Assembly: GCA_030710605.1 (NCBI GenBank)
Contig: CP092863.1
Coordinates: forward strand, 109,665,316 to 109,729,315
Length of the DNA: 64,000 nt
DNA from: Cordylochernes scorpioides
Taxonomy: Eukaryota > Arthropoda > Arachnida > Pseudoscorpiones > Chernetidae
Direction of reading: 5' to 3'
The notes under the pieces were generated by a model that was not told where the DNA came from, did not search any database, and saw only the letters and a list, made by a program, of their open reading frames with translations. Position numbers and translations under genes: made by a program. Every line of letters begins with the position of its first letter. The stretch's first letter is position 1. Below, one piece after another: positions 39,838-49,605 of the stretch.

Positions 39838-40637
39838 ATATAAATAATTATGCATAAAAAACAAGAAAGAAGGTTAAGCAAAATTATACTTATATATAAA
39901 GAATTATGCATAAAAAAACAAGAAACAAGGTTAAGCAAAAAAAAAAAAGGTAAAATTAACTAATCTTAGGGAAGGGAGATAAAAATAAGTGACAGGGGGG
40001 TGTCGAGTTTTGTGTTCACACAGTACCTCGGGTGGCAACACCGTCGCTCGCTTGGCTTAGCTTCCTCTTGTCGCGGCTCGTGCGATGTCCAAGGCGTCCT
40101 TTCCGTCCTCAAGTTGCCGCTTGAGGGATACTCCAAGACGTCCTTTCCGTCCACGAGACTCTGCTTGTGGGATACTCCAAGACGTCCTTTCCGTCCACAA
40201 AACGCTGCTTGTAGGATACTTCTCAGACGTCTTTCCGTCCACAAGACGCTGCTTGTAGGATACTTCTCAGACGTCTTTCCGTCCACAAGACGCTGCTTGT
40301 AGGATACTTCTCAGACGTCTTTCCGTCCACAAGACGCTGCTTGTAGGATATTTCTCAGGCGCGTCTGCTCCGCCTGGTCCGCTGCTTCCAACTAAAAAAA
40401 GAAGATGACGCCACATGGCCCGCACGGGGCTCGTAGAACAACCTAAACACATTCCAGACGTCCACTTGACTTTTCCTCCCCGGGCATCGATCGACCTTTG
40501 TCCTGGGGCTCGCAGCTGGGAGTTTCCCCGACCATGTAGATGTTCTGACCCTTTCTTTCAACTTTCCCCCTCGTCTCCCTTCACCTAAGTCTTTCATTCT
40601 ATGTACAAAAGTAAGGCTCGGTAAAATAGTTTTAACA
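39838..40637 (-). repeat. BEL-1 left (3') LTR, inner part
   Basis: Continuation of 28031-28175. It has a local duplication of about 60 bp (AATTATGCATAAAAAACAAG twice) that the right LTR lacks, and four tandem units of about 44 bp (CGTCTTTCCGTCCACAAGAC type, 40190-40350) where the right LTR has about three. The polypurine tract (minus GTGGGAGAA) borders it at 40638. Confidence 0.88.
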
Positions 40638-40802
40638 TTCTCCCACAAAATTTTGCTCTGAAAGAAGTCAAAATTAAGTATAAGACAAAAGAGCATATAA
40701 ATACACAATACACACAAGAGTAGATATGCCTATTACGTTACATAAAATACACATAAAAGAATACACATATTACACTTTTTTTTTCTCATACAGGTACTTT
40801 CA

Positions 40803-42011
40803 CTAGTCCTTCGAGTCGTACCTTGCAGGCTTTCTGATTACCCTACCATATCTATTTCTAGAGTCCCTGGATTCAATATTGGGCCTATTTCCTAAAAATG
40901 CATCAGATTGGGGTTCGGTATTTGAATTGTCCATTTGAATCGTCTTAACATTCGAGGATATTTCAAGAGGGTGTAAGCGTTGTAGAGCCCTGATCAAGGT
41001 TCCTGTGGATGTTTTAACATGGGCCACTCTCACTATTCCATCTTTACCTGGTATGAGATTTACTATTCGCCCTTTAGGCCAAAACATTCTTTTAAGATTT
41101 TCTTGCCCGATCAGTACAACGTCTCCTACTTTCAACTGTCTTCTATCAATATTTTCGGATTTCTGAATCAGCGCGCCTAAATATTCCTTTAAGAATCTCT
41201 GCTTCAATTCTCTCTTCAGTTGACCTAACTCTCTGTATCTAGTGTGCAACATTTCTGGCTTTAAATTTTCAAATTCAGGAAAGCTAGACTCTGGACCATT
41301 TTGTAAAAACTCATTAGGAGTTAACGGTTTTAGATCATTGTCGTCTTCAGAGACATAAGTGAGGGGTCGATTATTAATGATAGATTCGATTTCACAAAGG
41401 GCAGTCAGCAGTTGTACATATTTCAGCTTCCTGTGACCTAGCATCTTTATCAACATTTCCTTTATTGTCCTAACCATTCTTTCCCAAAATCCTCCCCACC
41501 AAGGAGCAGAAGGAGGGATAAAAATCCATTGTATCCTTTTAATTGAGGTTTCCCTTTCAATTCTAGTCCAATCCAATCTCTTGAATATTCTATTAAGTTT
41601 TGCGAAATTGGTGCCATTGTCGCTATATATTTTCTCGGGGCGCCCTCTCCGACAAATAAACCTATGGAGGGCCATCATGAAGACTCCTGTCTCTAAACTC
41701 TTCACCAACTCCAGATGAATAGCGCGATAGACGGCGCAAGTAAAGGCGGCTACCCACACTTTCCCACCTTCTTTCAAATGAAGAGGGCCTAATAAATCAA
41801 CTCCTGTAATTTGGAAGGGTTTGCCCAGTCCAATTCTGTTTTCTGGCAAAGCTGCCATTGGTCTTTGCAGAGACTTTTCTTTAAGTCTCTTGCAAGCAAT
41901 GCACTTACTGATAATTTTCTTTATCGTTTTCCTTCCCCTGATTATCCAAAATTTCTCTCTCAGCTTTGATAAAATGAATTGCACGCCTACATGTCCATTC
42001 TTCAGGTGCAC
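40803..42011 (-). CDS. BEL-1 integrase region
   Basis: 402 residues. Zinc-binding segment (HVGVQFILSKLREKFW then CIACKRLKEK) and the BEL/Pao integrase core: VDLLGPLHLKEGGKVW, CAVYRAIHLELVKSLE, KIYSDNGTNFAKL, FIPPSAPWWGGFWERMV. The family DUF5641-type C terminus follows (VGDVVLIGQENLKRMFWPKG). It was joined to the RT frame upstream; the join is broken at poly-T runs near 42130 and 42265. Confidence 0.92.
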   Translation of the reverse strand: MHLKNGHVGVQFILSKLREKFWIIRGRKTIKKIISKCIACKRLKEKSLQRPMAALPENRIGLGKPFQITGVDLLGPLHLKEGGKVWVAAFTCAVYRAIHLELVKSLETGVFMMALHRFICRRGRPEKIYSDNGTNFAKLNRIFKRLDWTRIERETSIKRIQWIFIPPSAPWWGGFWERMVRTIKEMLIKMLGHRKLKYVQLLTALCEIESIINNRPLTYVSEDDNDLKPLTPNEFLQNGPESSFPEFENLKPEMLHTRYRELGQLKRELKQRFLKEYLGALIQKSENIDRRQLKVGDVVLIGQENLKRMFWPKGRIVNLIPGKDGIVRVAHVKTSTGTLIRALQRLHPLEISSNVKTIQMDNSNTEPQSDAFLGNRPNIESRDSRNRYGRVIRKPARYDSKD

Positions 42012-42251
42012 TTCCCATATAAGTTGCTCTACGAAGGGATGGTCGCCTGGTAGAATGATAGGAGTTTTAAATTCTTCTGGGACCTGTCCATGTAAAAGTT
42101 TGCTTTCTACACACCAAAGTCCGTCAGTGTTTTTTTTAATATTTTAAAACTCTTGGTTGCATTCGATTTCTCTATGGAGACTTTCTCCTGAATCATTCGG
42201 ATAAGCTTTTTTTCTGCCAAGTCTAATTCTGAAACTTTCAAAGGTCCTGTT

Positions 42252-45200
42252 TCAGTTGACTGTTTTTTTAAGTTTCCCTAAAAATCTTAAAACATAGGAC
42301 ATTACCCTGATGTTGAGAGAGTAATTAGACCTCCTTGTCAGTATCCAGTCTTTATAATCGATGTTCAAATTAATGTTGGTTTTCATAATGTTTTCTTCAA
42401 CATTTATTTCTTTTGGATTTATCGAGAACTCTGAATTGGGCCAGAATTCTTTAGGTTTTTTCAACCATTCGGGGCCCTCCCACCATCTGCTTTGCACAAA
42501 CTGGCTTGGAGGGCAACCTCGAGACAGAAGATCGGCCGGGTTCAACTGACTAGGAACGAACCTCCAATCGTTCAAATTGGTAGTGGCCTGTATTTCTCTG
42601 ACTCGGTTTCTCACAAAAACTCTCCACTCAATTTCTCTCTTTATCCAACTTAGCGCGGTAGTAGAGTCAGACCAAAGAGTTGTTTCACATTTTCTCTTCA
42701 AGGCAGCTTGGATTGCATTGGCTAGTCTAGCTCCTAGTACCATGGCCATTAATTCCAAGCGAGGGATCGTAATACTCTTCATAGGAGCTAATCTGACTTT
42801 GCTCCAAATCAAAGTTAGAGTATTTTCTCGTCCCGTTTCGCTCCTTAAATAGGCTACAGCTCCATAGCCTATTTGACTAGCGTCACAAAAGATATGAACT
42901 TCTGTAGGGAAAATGAGATCATTCCACATATATCTCGGTATCTTTATTAACTCTATTAATTTTATTTGACCCAACCAGGTTCGAAATTCCTGGGCCATAC
43001 TTTCGGGTAGAGGTGTATCCCAACCTAGTTTCAGCCCCCATGATCGCTGCAGTAACAACTTTGGTGGCAAGAATACTGGAGCGCAAAATCCAAGTGGATC
43101 AAATATCCGCTGAACCATGGACAGTACCAGCCTTTTCGTTAATTTGGGTTGAAGACTCAAATTGTCAGGGAGTTCGCATTTTAATGAATCTTCCATTTTA
43201 TTCCAAACAACACCCAATATTTTTGTACAAGTCCCCTTTTCAGGGTTTTCCTCCAGAGAATATTCCCACTCTCGTAAGTCCATTTTAGCCCTGTCCATAA
43301 TTTCAATTGCGGCCTTTTGAAATTCCTGCACTTCCTGCTTTGTTTCCAGCGAGGTAATACAATTGTCCATGTAGAAGGATTGAGCTAAAATCTTTGCCCA
43401 ATGAACAAGTGGGTCTCTTATTGATTGAAGATGGTATTCTATTACGGCGTTCAGCACAAAAGGACTACAGTTTAAGCCAAATACAAGTCTCTTATGCCTG
43501 TAAGCTATTAGTTCTCTATCGCTCTCCTTTTCCCACCAAAGGAATCTAAGGTAGTTCCGTTCAGATTCTTCAATCGCCACCATCTGGAATGCTTTTCTTA
43601 TATCTGCCGTGACTCCAAATTTATTTTCCCGAAATCTTATCATCATTTCAGGGATTCTTTCCAATAAATTCGGTCCCTTTTCTAAACATTGATTCAAAGA
43701 TAGTCCATTATGACCTAGACAAGAAGCATCGAAAACCGGACGTATGGGCGTCGTTTTAGATTCCATCTTGTACACAGGGCGGTGAGGTAAATAGTAGCCT
43801 CTTCTCTCGAGAGGATTTTCCTCGACTCTTTCAATGAGTCCTTCAGTCAGCCAGTCTCTAAAGATCTGACTATATTCGGTCAACTTATTCTGTGAGGTCA
43901 TTTTCTTAGTGCTTATATCTAACCTTTTTATCGCTATGTCAAGATTGCTGGGGATTGACTCCTTTTCTACCTTCCAAGGTAGACCTACAGAATATCTCTG
44001 ATCACTTTGTCTTTGAATTTTTGTTATAAACTTTTCTTTTATTTCCTGGTATCTGGTCTCTTTGGAGCAAGTTTCAACAGGATCCCTAATGCCTAGTACT
44101 TCTAGATCCCACAAATCCTTTAAATCGCATCGCGTTGTTAGCAGATTCAAAGTCTGCTGCACATTGTCATTGCTATCAATAATTGGCGAATTGCCCATTA
44201 GTGTCCAACCTAATTTCGTTTCCACCGCAGTTAAATCTGCTTCAACTTGAACTATTTTTCCTGTCAAAATCATACCTAGATAGTTAGCGCCAATCAATAT
44301 GTCAATCTCTTGTCCTTTAAAATTGTCCTGAGACAATATTATGCCCTTAATCTTCAATTTTTCTAACCAGTCTCCTTTTGGCAAAGGTGGTATGGCGTCG
44401 CAAATTTTACGTTGATCCAGCGCCTCAATATGGATCACATCTCTTTTATTACCTAAATTCTCTAATTCTAACATAAATTTACCATGCTTTTCTTCACCAA
44501 TCTTATTACCTCCAAAAAGACTTTTAGCTATAGTTATTTCGCCTTTTCTTTCTATTCCTATACTCCAGACTAACGACTGTTTGATATACGAAAACTGACT
44601 TCCACTGTCGAGGAGAATTCTAACCCTTCTAGAGGCATTTGGGCCTCTTAACAGTGCTACCGTGGTCATCAGCAAGACCTGACCTGTGCAGGCTTGACTA
44701 GAAAGCGATGCAATGGGTTCAGGTGCATTTTCCTTTAGATTTTCTCTTCCTGGTTTCGTTAACCGGTTAGAAGAATTTCCTTCACATAAAACTTCCAAGT
44801 GGTTTCTCCCACAGTTTTTGCACTCCAATTGTTCTCGGCACTGACTCTGTATGTGTCCCTTTCTTAAGCATTTGAAACATAGATGGGCACTACGTATTTT
44901 ATCATTTCTCTCTCTCGGAGACATTTTCATTATGGAGCGGCATTGATGACTCGCATGATTTGTTCTTTCACAAAAGAAGCATTTTATATTAGTTCGCCCT
45001 CCGAACAGACTAGACACAGTGGCGGGTCTGAAATTGCTCCTTGTTCTGGTCCCATCATTGTAAGACCTTTTATAGGGTTCCTCCTGCTTAAAGCCTTTTT
45101 CCACAAATTTCAGCCGTTGAGCACTCCTTACTTCGGCTTTTAGAAAGTCCAATAATAACCTGAGCCTTTCTTGAGCTCCTCCAACCCCTTTATCTGACTC

Positions 45201-46055
45201 TTCCCGTTTTGTTAACTCCATACCATAACCCGAAGAAGGATGCCTGTGCCATATTTTCAAAATATCCGAAGGTAATGAAGACTCGACAAGAGGGTATAAA
45301 AAAATACCCGACAACTGGGGATCAATGCCCAATGTCTCTAACGACCGGAGGTGACTGCTCAGTTCGTCGTACAGACTGCTTAAATTTCTATTTTCTTTCT
45401 TTACATTAGATATAACCGAATTCAATAGACGTCTGACATATAGTTCTGTCAGTATATTCGGGTCACCGAATCGCTCCTGTAGGGCTTGTACCGCCAAAGC
45501 ATAGTTGGCGCCTGTAACGGGATAGCTTGCTACAACACGATAGGCTTCTGAATTTGGTACAATTGCTTGACGCAAATATAAAAACCGGTCGCTATCGGAT
45601 AAATTCTTATTTTCGTGAATTTTCGAAAACTGCGCCCACCAAGGCAACCAACCTTCCAGAGAGCCATCATAGCTTTTTAGGGCTAACTCTGGTAATTTCA
45701 CATTTATTACAGTGTCCTCGCTAGCAATCGGGATTGTTTCTTCTTTATCGGGATTCCGTAATACACTGACTTTCTGTTGAATATCAAACTTTTCCTCTTC
45801 ATATTTATCGCATTCTTGCCATTCCCTATCAATACTTTCCTCTGTAATCCCTTCTTTCACTACCAATAAAGCCTGATATTTTTCGTTTAGATCTACAAGT
45901 TTCGTGTAATAAGACTCTAGTCTATTAAACTTAGAATAAATATCATTCCTATCAATTTGAGACTTTTCAAATTCCCCATTTATTTCATTAATAATTCTAG
46001 TGAAAGTACCTCTTATGGCTTTTCTGCGCTTTTTAATTGCATCCATTTCCTCCAT
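42252..46055 (-). CDS. BEL-1 Gag, protease, RT and RNase H
   Basis: 1267 residues. Gag with coiled-coil N terminus and DUF1759-like region (LKSYDGSLEGWLPWWAQF), zinc knuckles (CFFCERTNHASHQC, CFKCLRKGHIQSQC), Pao-type A17 protease (RILLDSGSQFSYIK), RT (FGVTADIRKAFQMVAI motif A, VFGLNCSPFVLNAVI motif B, SFYMDNCITSL motif C with MDN in place of VDD) and RNase H (FCDASQIGYGAVAYL, TTLWSDSTTALSW). It ends at a T7 run that shifts the frame before the integrase. The first ATG lies just inside the LTR and primer-binding region, as expected for the family. Confidence 0.94.
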   Translation of the reverse strand: MEEMDAIKKRRKAIRGTFTRIINEINGEFEKSQIDRNDIYSKFNRLESYYTKLVDLNEKYQALLVVKEGITEESIDREWQECDKYEEEKFDIQQKVSVLRNPDKEETIPIASEDTVINVKLPELALKSYDGSLEGWLPWWAQFSKIHENKNLSDSDRFLYLRQAIVPNSEAYRVVASYPVTGANYALAVQALQERFGDPNILTELYVRRLLNSVISNVKKENRNLSSLYDELSSHLRSLETLGIDPQLSGIFLYPLVESSLPSDILKIWHRHPSSGYGMELTKREESDKGVGGAQERLRLLLDFLKAEVRSAQRLKFVEKGFKQEEPYKRSYNDGTRTRSNFRPATVSSLFGGRTNIKCFFCERTNHASHQCRSIMKMSPRERNDKIRSAHLCFKCLRKGHIQSQCREQLECKNCGRNHLEVLCEGNSSNRLTKPGRENLKENAPEPIASLSSQACTGQVLLMTTVALLRGPNASRRVRILLDSGSQFSYIKQSLVWSIGIERKGEITIAKSLFGGNKIGEEKHGKFMLELENLGNKRDVIHIEALDQRKICDAIPPLPKGDWLEKLKIKGIILSQDNFKGQEIDILIGANYLGMILTGKIVQVEADLTAVETKLGWTLMGNSPIIDSNDNVQQTLNLLTTRCDLKDLWDLEVLGIRDPVETCSKETRYQEIKEKFITKIQRQSDQRYSVGLPWKVEKESIPSNLDIAIKRLDISTKKMTSQNKLTEYSQIFRDWLTEGLIERVEENPLERRGYYLPHRPVYKMESKTTPIRPVFDASCLGHNGLSLNQCLEKGPNLLERIPEMMIRFRENKFGVTADIRKAFQMVAIEESERNYLRFLWWEKESDRELIAYRHKRLVFGLNCSPFVLNAVIEYHLQSIRDPLVHWAKILAQSFYMDNCITSLETKQEVQEFQKAAIEIMDRAKMDLREWEYSLEENPEKGTCTKILGVVWNKMEDSLKCELPDNLSLQPKLTKRLVLSMVQRIFDPLGFCAPVFLPPKLLLQRSWGLKLGWDTPLPESMAQEFRTWLGQIKLIELIKIPRYMWNDLIFPTEVHIFCDASQIGYGAVAYLRSETGRENTLTLIWSKVRLAPMKSITIPRLELMAMVLGARLANAIQAALKRKCETTLWSDSTTALSWIKREIEWRVFVRNRVREIQATTNLNDWRFVPSQLNPADLLSRGCPPSQFVQSRWWEGPEWLKKPKEFWPNSEFSINPKEINVEENIMKTNINLNIDYKDWILTRRSNYSLNIRVMSYVLRFLGKLKKTVN

Positions 46056-46074
46056 ATCTCCTTTAAATCGATCA

Positions 46075-46091
46075 CGTCCGGCTCACCAAAA
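46075..46091 (-). promoter_or_regulatory. BEL-1 primer-binding region
   Basis: On the minus strand, TTTTGGTGAGCCGGACG immediately follows the 5' LTR. A TTTGG... start right after the LTR is typical of BEL/Pao primer sites; the primer tRNA was not identified. Confidence 0.6.
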
Positions 46092-46926
46092 TGTTCGTGT
46101 TCGTTTAAAAAAAAAATAAATGGTGATCGATTGAAAGGAAAAACAATGGGGGAAATAAATACACACTTACACAGTATAATAAAAGGTTTTATTTAAAAAT
46201 TGAAAGGGCTAAAAACTATTATACTTATATATATAAAGAATTATGCATGAAAAAACAAGAAACAAGGTTAAGCAAAAAAAAAGGTAAAATTAACTAATCT
46301 TAGGGAAGGGAGATAAAAATAAGTGACAGGGGGGTGTCGAGTTTTGTGTTCACACAGTACCTCGGGTGGCAACACCGTCGCTCGCTTGGCTTAGCTTCCT
46401 CTTGTCGCGGCTCGTGCGATGTCCAAGGCGTCCTTTCCGTCCTCAAGTTGCCGCTTGAGGGATACTCCAAGACGTCCTTTCCGTCCACGAGACTCTGCTT
46501 GTGGGATACTCCAAGACGTCCTTTCCGTCCACAAGACGCTGCTTGTAGGATACTTCTCAGACGTCTTTCCGTCCACAAGACGCTGCTTGTAGGATACTTC
46601 TCAGACGTCTTTCCGTCCACAAGACGCTGCTTGTAGGATATTTCTCAGGCGCGTCTGCTCCGCCTGGTCCGCTGCTTCCAACTAAAAAAAGAAGATGACG
46701 CCACATGGCCCGCACGGGGCTCGCAGAACAACCAAACACATTCCAGACGTCCACTTGACTTTTCCTCCCCGGGCATCGATCGACCTTTGTCCTGGGGCTC
46801 GCAGCTGGGAGTTTCCCCGACCATGTAGATGTTCTGACCCTTTCTTTCAACTTTTCCCCTCGTCTCCCTTCACCTAAGTCTTTCATTCTATGTACAAAAG
46901 TAAGGCTCGGTAAAATAGTTTTAACA
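46092..46926 (-). repeat. BEL-1 5' LTR (right copy, uninterrupted)
   Basis: 835 bp, TG...CA. Contains about three tandem 44-bp units near 46525-46650. Flanked by AGGAC at 46927-46931. Confidence 0.92.
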
Positions 46927-47130
46927 AGGACAGTTGTTGCATGTCCTATAGGTTCTTGTGCCATCTGGGTGTATTGTAATTCCTTTATAGTGTTTTGTTT
47001 TGAGTCTTGTTATAGTTTTTGTCATTTTTCTCTCAGAGTTTATTTCGCATATTAATACATCACAATAATGTTTGATTAATATTCTTAGAATCAGTTTCTT
47101 CAAAAGGTCTAAGTCAACAGAAATTTTGCC
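46927..47130 (-). pseudogene. LINE C-terminal remnant, upstream half (split by BEL-1)
   Basis: The minus frame contains ITRLKTKHYKGITIHPDG and then TYRTCNNC, the start of the C-terminal Cys cluster of Jockey-like arthropod LINEs. It continues at 27845-28025 on the far side of BEL-1. Before that insertion the remnant was a contiguous 3' LINE end with an (AAC)n tail. Confidence 0.75.
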
Positions 47131-47578
47131 TAACGAGCATTATTAATAAAGAATGAAATCTTATCAGTAGTAACTATAAATATCATAATATATCAATGTC
47201 ATCTTTCTATCACTAAACATATTAATTTGTTAGTTATTGACTTAATTTGAATAATATTATATTTCAGACTATCCTCATCTATTTACATACTTGTTAAATT
47301 TATGAATTTTTGTTGACTTTATTCAGACTTTTTATAGATACTGATTCTAACAAGATTGATCAAACATTATCTTTGTGTGAAAAAAATAATGGAAAAAATA
47401 AAATAATAAAAAGGTCAGGTCTTGATATTAAAAATAAGGAAAGCATATCCTGACCACGAGCACATGTGCTTTTCAGAAGGCAGAGCGCCATCTAGTGAAA
47501 CAGAAATCAACTAAACATAATACTTATTATTAAGTATTATTAGTCAGTTTAAATATTAGTTACGAACGGAGAAATACG
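47131..47578. other. AT-rich DNA with a repeat shared with 50915-50975
   Basis: 47443-47500 (GCATATCCTGACCACGAGCA, CAGAGCGCCATCTAGTG) matches the reverse complement of 50915-50975. Otherwise nothing recognised. Confidence 0.5.
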
Positions 47579-47651
47579 TCCAGGATAGCCTAGTGGACAT
47601 GGCACCTGCCCGGTTAGCAGAAGGTTGTGGGTTCGATTCCCGCTCCTGGAC
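47579..47651 (+). tRNA. tRNA-like sequence, Arg-tRNA-related (possible SINE head)
   Basis: A complete cloverleaf can be drawn: acceptor TCCAGGA/TCCTGGA, D-arm GCCTAGTGGACATGGC, anticodon stem CTGC/GCAG, T-arm GTGGG/CCCGC. The body AGAAGGTTGTGGGTTCGATT resembles arthropod tRNA-Arg. The anticodon loop reads CCGGTTA, giving GGT and C instead of the universal T at position 33, so decoding is doubtful. A T run follows, and the GGACACTTTT junction resembles that of the SINE family. Probably a tRNA-derived element or pseudogene. Confidence 0.6.
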
Positions 47652-48094
47652 ACTTTTATTTTTCCGTTCGCCATTACTCTTCATATTTTTCACCCTCCAT
47701 ACGTCATCCATTCATATATAGACCATCACTCTTCATATATTCAACCTTTTCATACGTCATCCAAAAGTTAGAAATATTAAATTATTTCTCTTTGAAATTA
47801 AAAATGATTTTTCATAAATAAAAAGAAACTTATGCGGTTAAACTGGTTGTATAGCTTTATATTTAATGCTTGATTAAAACGGATATAAAATGTTTAAAAT
47901 AGACTATTTTCGATTAAAATGAAAGTATTTTGATAAAACTGAAAAATATATAGCAAAATTGTTAGAATACTTTTTAAAAAATCGAAAAAATTGAAAAAGA
48001 ATAAAATGTTGCTAAAGTATAAAATTAATACAAATCAATAACACGCCATCTATATATAACAAATGAAAACATTAAGATTCAAATGTTTCTTTTC
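47652..48094. other. AT-rich DNA, nothing recognised
   Basis: No coding or RNA signal. A short motif GCCATCTATATATAACAAAT at 48045 recurs at 48410. Confidence 0.5.
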
Positions 48095-48215
48095 ACAAAT
48101 GAATCAAACTTCTACTGTCCTTACTTGCTATGAAAAAATATTGTGAGGGCTTGGCTCATCAGTGGTGAACCCTTCCAGCGGTTTCGCCAATTTAATCTAC
48201 CAGACCGCTTATTTA
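48095..48215 (-). ncRNA. Ribozyme-like MITE core, copy R4 (best preserved)
   Basis: On the minus strand: GCGGU (48204-48208) pairs with ACCGC, then C as the cleavage nucleotide (a GUC triplet), TGGT (48199-48202) pairs with ACCA, TTGGC pairs with GCCAA (stem II), GAAA (48182-48185), CTGATGA (48156-48162), and AGGG pairs with CCCT around the CTGATGA strand. All three hammerhead helices are intact next to the core. Stem II GCCAA/TTGGC against GCCAG/CTGGC in copy R2 is a compensatory A-U for G-C exchange. The flank ACAGTAGAAGTTTG is the inverted-repeat end of the MITE. Confidence 0.66.
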
Positions 48216-48611
48216 GAGCTCTAATACTGTATTAGATCATTCTGATTTTATATGCTACACTGAAAGGTGGAATCTCAGAAATGACATTTAAGCAAACTAT
48301 GGACATAAGTTTTTAAGACAGTAGAATTATATATAAATATTTGCATCGAGAAATGCTCTTCCGCAAACAATAAGTAAAAGTAAGGCATATCTTAATACAA
48401 AGCAACAACGCGCCATCTATATATAACAAATGGACACATTATAAGACGCGTATACATATAACAAATGAAAACAATAAGACGCGAAAAATGTTGTTATACA
48501 AATAAAAACTGTTGTTACAAAAGTGTAAAATGTCATATTAAAGTGTAAAAGGTTGTCTTAAAATTGCAAAAAATTAGTTTAAACTTTTATAACAGATGGC
48601 GAATGGTTATT

Positions 48612-48715
48612 TTTTAAATTAAAAAAATTCTACTGCCTTTACACTTCAATGATAAATCAATGGGAGGGCTACAGTAGAAATTGTTTTAACAGAATCATAC
48701 GTGTCAAAATAAATT
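48612..48715. mobile_element. Palindromic MITE copy R5 without the ribozyme core
   Basis: Both inverted ends (AATTCTACTGCCTTTACACTT and TACAGTAGAAATTGTTTTAA) are present but lie only about 30 bp apart. The GAAA/CTGATGA centre is deleted. Confidence 0.55.
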
Positions 48716-49057
48716 AAACATTTTTCATATTTATATAAATGAATTGACTTCGCGCGCCTTGTATTAACATTTAAGTGTGAAAAATATGTTAATATATAAA
48801 TAATTCTCTTAAATGACATTCTGAGAATTATTTAAATACAAAAGATTTAATGAACGTATCTAAAAAAAAACAATGGTTGCCTGTAAAGTCGGTTTTACGG
48901 GCGAAGATTTTACGTGACAACGGTAGAATATTTATTGATATGAATATAATTAAATTGCACAATAGGAACAAGGAATTGAATGAAAATAAGAATTGCACAA
49001 ATTTTAACTATAGAAATATATTTTGTTTACTAAAACATTGTACATGTAAACTTAAAC
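48716..49057. other. AT-rich DNA, no convincing gene
   Basis: One frame of 71 codons (48850-49065) has no recognisable motif and is most likely random. Confidence 0.45.
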
Positions 49058-49605
49058 TTAACTAATTCCTATTTGAGTGATTTTGTTGAGGATAGGACGA
49101 TGATAGGAGAAATATGAAATGAAAGGAAGTGTTTCTGCTGTAATGTGTCTTGCGAAAGTCAAGTCGATAGTTGTTCCTTTTAACGTAGTTGACTTAGAAA
49201 CGTTTGATACGCAATCAAGATTATACGTATTTTTCATGATATTAAGAAACGAGTTGTCAGGCTTTACGTTTTTGTTAAAATCACCACACAGAAGAATCGG
49301 TATACTAGAATCAACTTGCACGAACGGTGGCACGTACTGGCTGTTGTGAATGTACGGACCGAGTCCTTGCCATAGTAACATTCCAATATCCTGCATACTA
49401 GCTCCTGGATGAATATATACAGCACCGAGTATAAACTTGAAGCTAGTATTAGCGGCGAAGCAAGTAACTTCAGTCATGCACATGTCACCCTTGGTTTTAA
49501 TGACACGAGTTACGTCTGTAATCGCAACTTGGAACACTTCCGCCGTAGATGTCGATGATAATTTACGATAGATCGCCACTCCACCAGCCGCGTTGGTATT
49601 TGAAA
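49058..49605 (-). pseudogene. Endonuclease/exonuclease/phosphatase-like domain, Helitron-associated type
   Basis: The minus frame extends from about 49605 (NAAGGVAIYRK) through ILLCGDFNKNVKPD (the metal-binding GDFN box), KGTTIDLTFARHI and ISYFSYHRPIL (the Asp-His box, with Tyr in place of Asp). GTTID...SYFSYHKP wording is characteristic of the nuclease domain that accompanies PIF1/Helitron helicases in arthropod genomes. No helicase or Rep domain is present nearby. The loss of the Asp before His could inactivate it. Family assignment is from memory. Confidence 0.62.

Larger units (their letters stand above)
28031..46926 (-). mobile_element. BEL/Pao retrotransposon BEL-1, with nested Gypsy insertions
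   Basis: AGGAC is duplicated at 28026-28030 and 46927-46931. In plus orientation both LTRs begin TGTTCGTGTTCG and end GTTTTAACA. The right LTR (5' LTR of the element) is 46092-46926. The left LTR is split into 28031-28175 and 39838-40637 by two Gypsy elements. It contains one polyprotein region (40803-46055, minus). The insertion split a LINE relic. Without its nested guests the element would be about 7.2 kb, a normal BEL/Pao size. Confidence 0.93.

Noticed and set aside
40000-40302. Repeat protein with Ser/Arg-rich units, also at 46334
   Set aside because: Lies in both BEL-1 LTRs and reflects their 44-bp tandem units; no coding evidence.
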